NCBI GenBank assembly: GCA_020846375.1
Contig: JADLDZ010000401.1
Span: 1 to 8,390 of the forward strand
Reading direction: 5' to 3'
DNA length: 8,390 nucleotides
Source: Nitrospirales bacterium
GTDB taxonomy: Bacteria; Nitrospirota; Thermodesulfovibrionia; Thermodesulfovibrionales; Dissulfurispiraceae
The notes under the pieces are model-generated. The model did not search any database. It saw only the letters and a program-made list of their open reading frames with translations, and was not told the DNA's origin. The position numbers and the translations under genes are program-made. Positions within the stretch are counted from its first letter, which is position 1, and the number at the start of each line of letters is the position of its first letter. Positions 6,244 through 8,390 of this stretch are shown piece after piece.

Positions 6244-7005
6244 ATGAGTGAAACAAGGAAGCAGTGGTATGTGGCAGCGGGTCTATTGGCGGGGATACTC
6301 TTAGTGGGCAGGGGCACTGCCCATGCCATGCACATATCGGAGGGGATCCTGCCCTTTGGCTGGGCAGCGGTGTGGTTTGTGGTGGCAGCGCCCTTTGTGG
6401 CATACGGGCTGTACCGGCTGAAACAGATGTCCTCGGTGGACCTGTCCTTCAAGCCTCTGGTGGGGCTTATGGCGGCAGTAGTCTTCATCATCTCGTGCAT
6501 GCCTATCCCGGTACCGACGGCGGGCACCTGCTCGCATCCGTGCGGCACCGCGATTTCGGGCATTCTCGTGGGTCCGGCCATCAGCGTACTGATCACGGCG
6601 GCGGCCCTTTTGATCCAGGCCCTGTTTCTGGCCCATGGGGGGTTGAGCACGTGGGGTGCCGACATCGTATCCATGGGGGTGGTGGGGTCTTTTGCGGGGT
6701 ACTTCACCTTCAGGGCGGCGCGTACCGTGGGGCTCAACCTGTGGGGAGCGGGGTTTCTGGCGGGACTGCTTGCGGACTGGACCACGTACTTGACGACCTC
6801 GGTGGAGCTTGCCTCGGGCATTCGTGGGGAGGCGGCGTTTTTTCCCTTGTTGGGGAAGATCGTGGTGGCGTTTATCCCGACACAGCTGCCTTTGGGGATA
6901 CTGGAGGGGGCGATGACAGCGGGGATGGTGATGCTGATGTACAAGAAGAGACCTGATCTGCTGGTGAAGATGCGGGTGATCAAGGCAGAGGAGGTGGCGG
7001 CATGA
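6244..7005 (+). CDS. cbiM: Cobalt ECF transporter substrate-specificity subunit CbiM
   Basis: CbiM is the metal-binding membrane subunit of the CbiMNQO cobalt importer. The 253 residues begin with a signal peptide ending ...GTAHA (Ala28). Cleavage there would expose Met29-His30 in MHISEGILP, the hallmark N-terminus of CbiM/NikM. In the family, the amino group and second-residue His of the mature protein bind the metal ion. Another likely ligand is His98 in GTCSHPCGT, which is followed by GILVGP and by the family segment FLAHGGLSTWGADIVSMG (128-145). The rest is made of hydrophobic helices, with a basic cytoplasmic tail after about residue 233. NikM-type nickel specificity cannot be excluded from sequence, but the cobalamin neighbours favour cobalt. 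The stop overlaps the next gene as ATGA. Codon use differs visibly from the flanking genes: about 19 GTG against 1 GTC for valine, seven TTG leucines, and TTT preferred to TTC. Confidence 0.93.
   Translation: MSETRKQWYVAAGLLAGILLVGRGTAHAMHISEGILPFGWAAVWFVVAAPFVAYGLYRLKQMSSVDLSFKPLVGLMAAVVFIISCMPIPVPTAGTCSHPCGTAISGILVGPAISVLITAAALLIQALFLAHGGLSTWGADIVSMGVVGSFAGYFTFRAARTVGLNLWGAGFLAGLLADWTTYLTTSVELASGIRGEAAFFPLLGKIVVAFIPTQLPLGILEGAMTAGMVMLMYKKRPDLLVKMRVIKAEEVAA
6988..6995 (+). promoter_or_regulatory. Ribosome binding site of the cbiN-like gene, inside cbiM
   Basis: GAGGAGGT at 6988-6995 lies within the last codons of cbiM. Its GGAGG core ends 7 bases before the ATG at 7002. It supports that start over the in-frame ATG at 7017, whose only upstream purine run (AGGAG, 7011-7015) is one base away and therefore too close. 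Confidence 0.65.
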
Positions 7006-7355
7006 GGGGCAGGAGAATGAGACGATGGGGGAGCGGGGTATTGGCGGTTTTTCTGTTACTTCTTCTGGGGAGCCCGGTGGTCTTGCATGCTGAGGAGCAG
7101 GAAGGCGGCAAGTGGGGGGGAGTGGATGAATCGATCGTGGAGAAGTATGCGAAGGAGCATGGGAGGGAGGCACGGGAGCCCTACATCAACACGGACCAGG
7201 GGGATCTGCTTTTATTCGTTTGTCTGCTGGGGGGAACCGTGGGAGGGTTTTTTGCGGGATACTACTGGAGGACCCTCATGGACAGCGGGCCGGCAGCAAA
7301 GGAGAGATGTGTGAAGGCGGCGGCACCCGCTCCGACGGGCGAGGAGCGGACATGA
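7002..7355 (+). CDS. cbiN: CbiN-like small cobalt transporter subunit (divergent)
   Basis: In CbiMNQO systems CbiN is a small, two-helix membrane protein that helps CbiM load cobalt. This 117-residue protein sits exactly in the cbiN position between cbiM and cbiQ. Its layout is similar: a basic N-terminus, then a signal peptide or first membrane helix (about 11-30, possible cleavage after LHA), a charged extracytoplasmic stretch (31-67), one membrane helix (about 69-88, GDLLLFVCLLGGTVGGFFAG), and a cytoplasmic tail. The GD-LLLF start of the second helix and its Gly-rich body resemble the GEIESLLF region of classic CbiN. The rest differs: the loop reads VDESIVEKYAKEHG...EPYINTDQGD rather than the usual PDY/PW-containing loop, and the tail is longer. 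It overlaps cbiM as ATGA. The cbiN symbol therefore rests mainly on position and topology. Codon use resembles cbiM, not cbiQ. Confidence 0.7.
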   Translation: MRGRRMRRWGSGVLAVFLLLLLGSPVVLHAEEQEGGKWGGVDESIVEKYAKEHGREAREPYINTDQGDLLLFVCLLGGTVGGFFAGYYWRTLMDSGPAAKERCVKAAAPAPTGEERT

Positions 7356-7383
7356 GGAGAGGGAGAGGCTAAGGAGAGAATAC

Positions 7384-8136
7384 ATGGAGCTCTTTTCCGA
7401 ACATTTCAAGAAAGACCATGTCTTTGCGCGGATCGACGCACGGGTGAAGCTCCTGGTGGCCATCGGGCTCCTCATCATGGTCCTGAGCTACAAGGGCTTT
7501 TTCTTCCCGCTGCTCATGGCGGCCCTCTGCCTCCTTCTCTGCATCGTCATCAGGGTCCCGGTCAGGGTTTTTCTCCTCAGGTTTTCAGAGCCCTTCTTCA
7601 TCGTGCTGATGGTGACCGCGATCAAGTTCTTCTTCGCGGGGCGCGATCCCCTCTTTTCCCTCGACCTGCATGTCTTCACCATAACGGGGTACCGGGACGG
7701 GCTCCTGAGCGGGCTGCTCATTGCGGCACGCATATTCGGTGCGGTCTCGATCGTCGCCGTCCTGGGATTTACCACGGCTTTCACCGATCTGATGGCGGGG
7801 CTGTCGTGGTTCCGGGTCCCCAAGGGGTTCATCGAGATCCTGATGCTCGCGTACCGGTACATCTTCGTGATCCTGGAGGATGCACTGGTGATCTATCACG
7901 CGCAGAAGAACCGTCTCGGGTATACCACCATCAAGCGCGGGCTGAGCTCTTTCGGCACCCTGACCGGCTCCCTGATCCTCAAGGCCTTCGAGAGCAGCCA
8001 GAGCACTACGGTGGCCATGGTCCAGAGGGGCTATGACGGGAACCTGCCGCTGCTGCAGCACAAACCCTTCAATATTTCCGAAATCCTCTGCTCGGTGCTG
8101 TTCCTCCTCGCAATGGGGGTGGCATGGAAGATATGA
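7384..8136 (+). CDS. cbiQ: Cobalt ECF transporter transmembrane (T) subunit CbiQ
   Basis: CbiQ is the membrane scaffold that links the CbiO ATPase to the metal-binding CbiM. The 250 residues fit the family. DHVFARIDARVKLL (11-24) is the usual N-terminal EcfT/CbiQ feature. Hydrophobic helices lie at about 22-57, 68-84, 106-134, 147-172 and 232-248. The cytoplasmic coupling region includes AQKNRLG (173-179) and the Ala-Arg-Gly-type signature AMVQRGY (211-217), which docks in the ATPase groove in this family. The start has AAGGAG at 7371-7376, seven bases before the ATG, and is separated from the cbiN-like stop by 28 purine-rich bases. The codons are C-ending and like the biosynthesis genes (many GTC, no TTG), unlike cbiM. 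The stop overlaps cbiO. Confidence 0.93.
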   Translation: MELFSEHFKKDHVFARIDARVKLLVAIGLLIMVLSYKGFFFPLLMAALCLLLCIVIRVPVRVFLLRFSEPFFIVLMVTAIKFFFAGRDPLFSLDLHVFTITGYRDGLLSGLLIAARIFGAVSIVAVLGFTTAFTDLMAGLSWFRVPKGFIEILMLAYRYIFVILEDALVIYHAQKNRLGYTTIKRGLSSFGTLTGSLILKAFESSQSTTVAMVQRGYDGNLPLLQHKPFNISEILCSVLFLLAMGVAWKI

Positions 8137-8390
8137 AGAGGGAGTTGCCCCCGGAGCAGGAGGTGCGCCTGTCCGTCGAGGTGGATTCCTTTGCCTATCC
8201 GGACGGCACCAAGGCGCTTTCTTCGGTCCGTATCGATATCAGGCGGGGGGAGTTTGTCGGTATTCTGGGCTCCAATGGGTCAGGCAAGACGACCCTTCTG
8301 AAAGTCATGGACGGGCTGATCAGGGATTTCAAGGGGAAGGTCCTGCTCGACGGCAAGGATATCCGCAAGCTCTCCCCCAAGGAGATCTAC
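8133..8390 (+). CDS. cbiO: Cobalt ECF transporter ATP-binding subunit CbiO (5' part, runs off the window)
   Basis: CbiO is the ABC ATPase that powers the importer on the cytoplasmic face. Only the first 86 codons are in the window, about a third of the expected length. Visible features are the A-loop aromatic Tyr22 in FAYPDG, which normally stacks on adenine, then LSSVRIDIRRGEFVGILG, the Walker A motif GSNGSGKTT (46-54), and LLDGKDIRKLSP approaching the Q-loop. The Q-loop, LSGGQ signature, Walker B and H-loop lie beyond the window. The ATG at 8133 makes an ATGA overlap with cbiQ. An in-frame ATG at 8124 (giving MEDMKREL) is an equally possible start, and neither has a strong ribosome binding site. 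Together with the three preceding genes it completes a CbiMNQO set. Confidence 0.93.
   Translation, partial: MKRELPPEQEVRLSVEVDSFAYPDGTKALSSVRIDIRRGEFVGILGSNGSGKTTLLKVMDGLIRDFKGKVLLDGKDIRKLSPKEIY

Noticed and set aside
6156..7173. Two long minus-strand open frames opposite cbiM and the cbiN-like gene
   Set aside because: They result from G-rich codons with few stops on the other strand. No domain is visible, while the plus-strand frames have clear signal peptides, helices and metal motifs.

Overview
The window is a gene-dense, GC-rich stretch with every gene on the + strand. It carries the later part of an anaerobic-type (cbi) cobalamin pathway followed by an ECF-type cobalt uptake transporter. 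The nine recognisable genes are mostly joined by stop/start overlaps of 4 to 13 bases. The only real gap is 95 bases, between the biosynthetic block and the transporter block. I see no RNA genes, mobile elements, CRISPR array or long repeats.

Layout: the first 45 bases may be the 3' end of an unidentified upstream gene. Then come cbiP (cobyric acid synthase, TTG start), cbiB (adenosylcobinamide-phosphate synthase), a cobD-type threonine-phosphate decarboxylase, cbiA (cobyrinic acid a,c-diamide synthase) and a fused cbiX-cbiC gene (cobalt chelatase plus precorrin-8X methylmutase). After the purine-rich leader at 6149-6243 follow cbiM, a divergent cbiN-like gene, cbiQ, and the first 258 bases of cbiO, which runs off the window.

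How the genes fit together: CbiMNQO imports Co2+. The CbiX half of the fusion inserts cobalt into sirohydrochlorin, and the CbiC half moves the C-11 methyl to C-12 to make cobyrinic acid. CbiA amidates the a and c side chains, and CbiP amidates b, d, e and g. The CobD-like enzyme makes (R)-1-amino-2-propanol phosphate, which CbiB attaches to the f side chain. The remaining ring methylation steps, corrinoid adenosylation and nucleotide-loop genes (cobU/cobS/cobT types) are not here and presumably lie elsewhere.

Organism: a small CbiX, cbi-type genes and an ECF cobalt transporter with a signal-peptide CbiM suggest an anaerobic bacterium. The CbiN-like protein reminds me of those in Geobacter/Syntrophobacter-like Desulfobacterota, but this is recollection, not a search result, and the taxon is uncertain.

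This is mostly a recognisable pathway rather than a new system. The points worth a second look are the CbiX-CbiC fusion, the atypical CbiN, the codon-usage break covering cbiM-cbiN, and the unexplained leader in front of cbiM.
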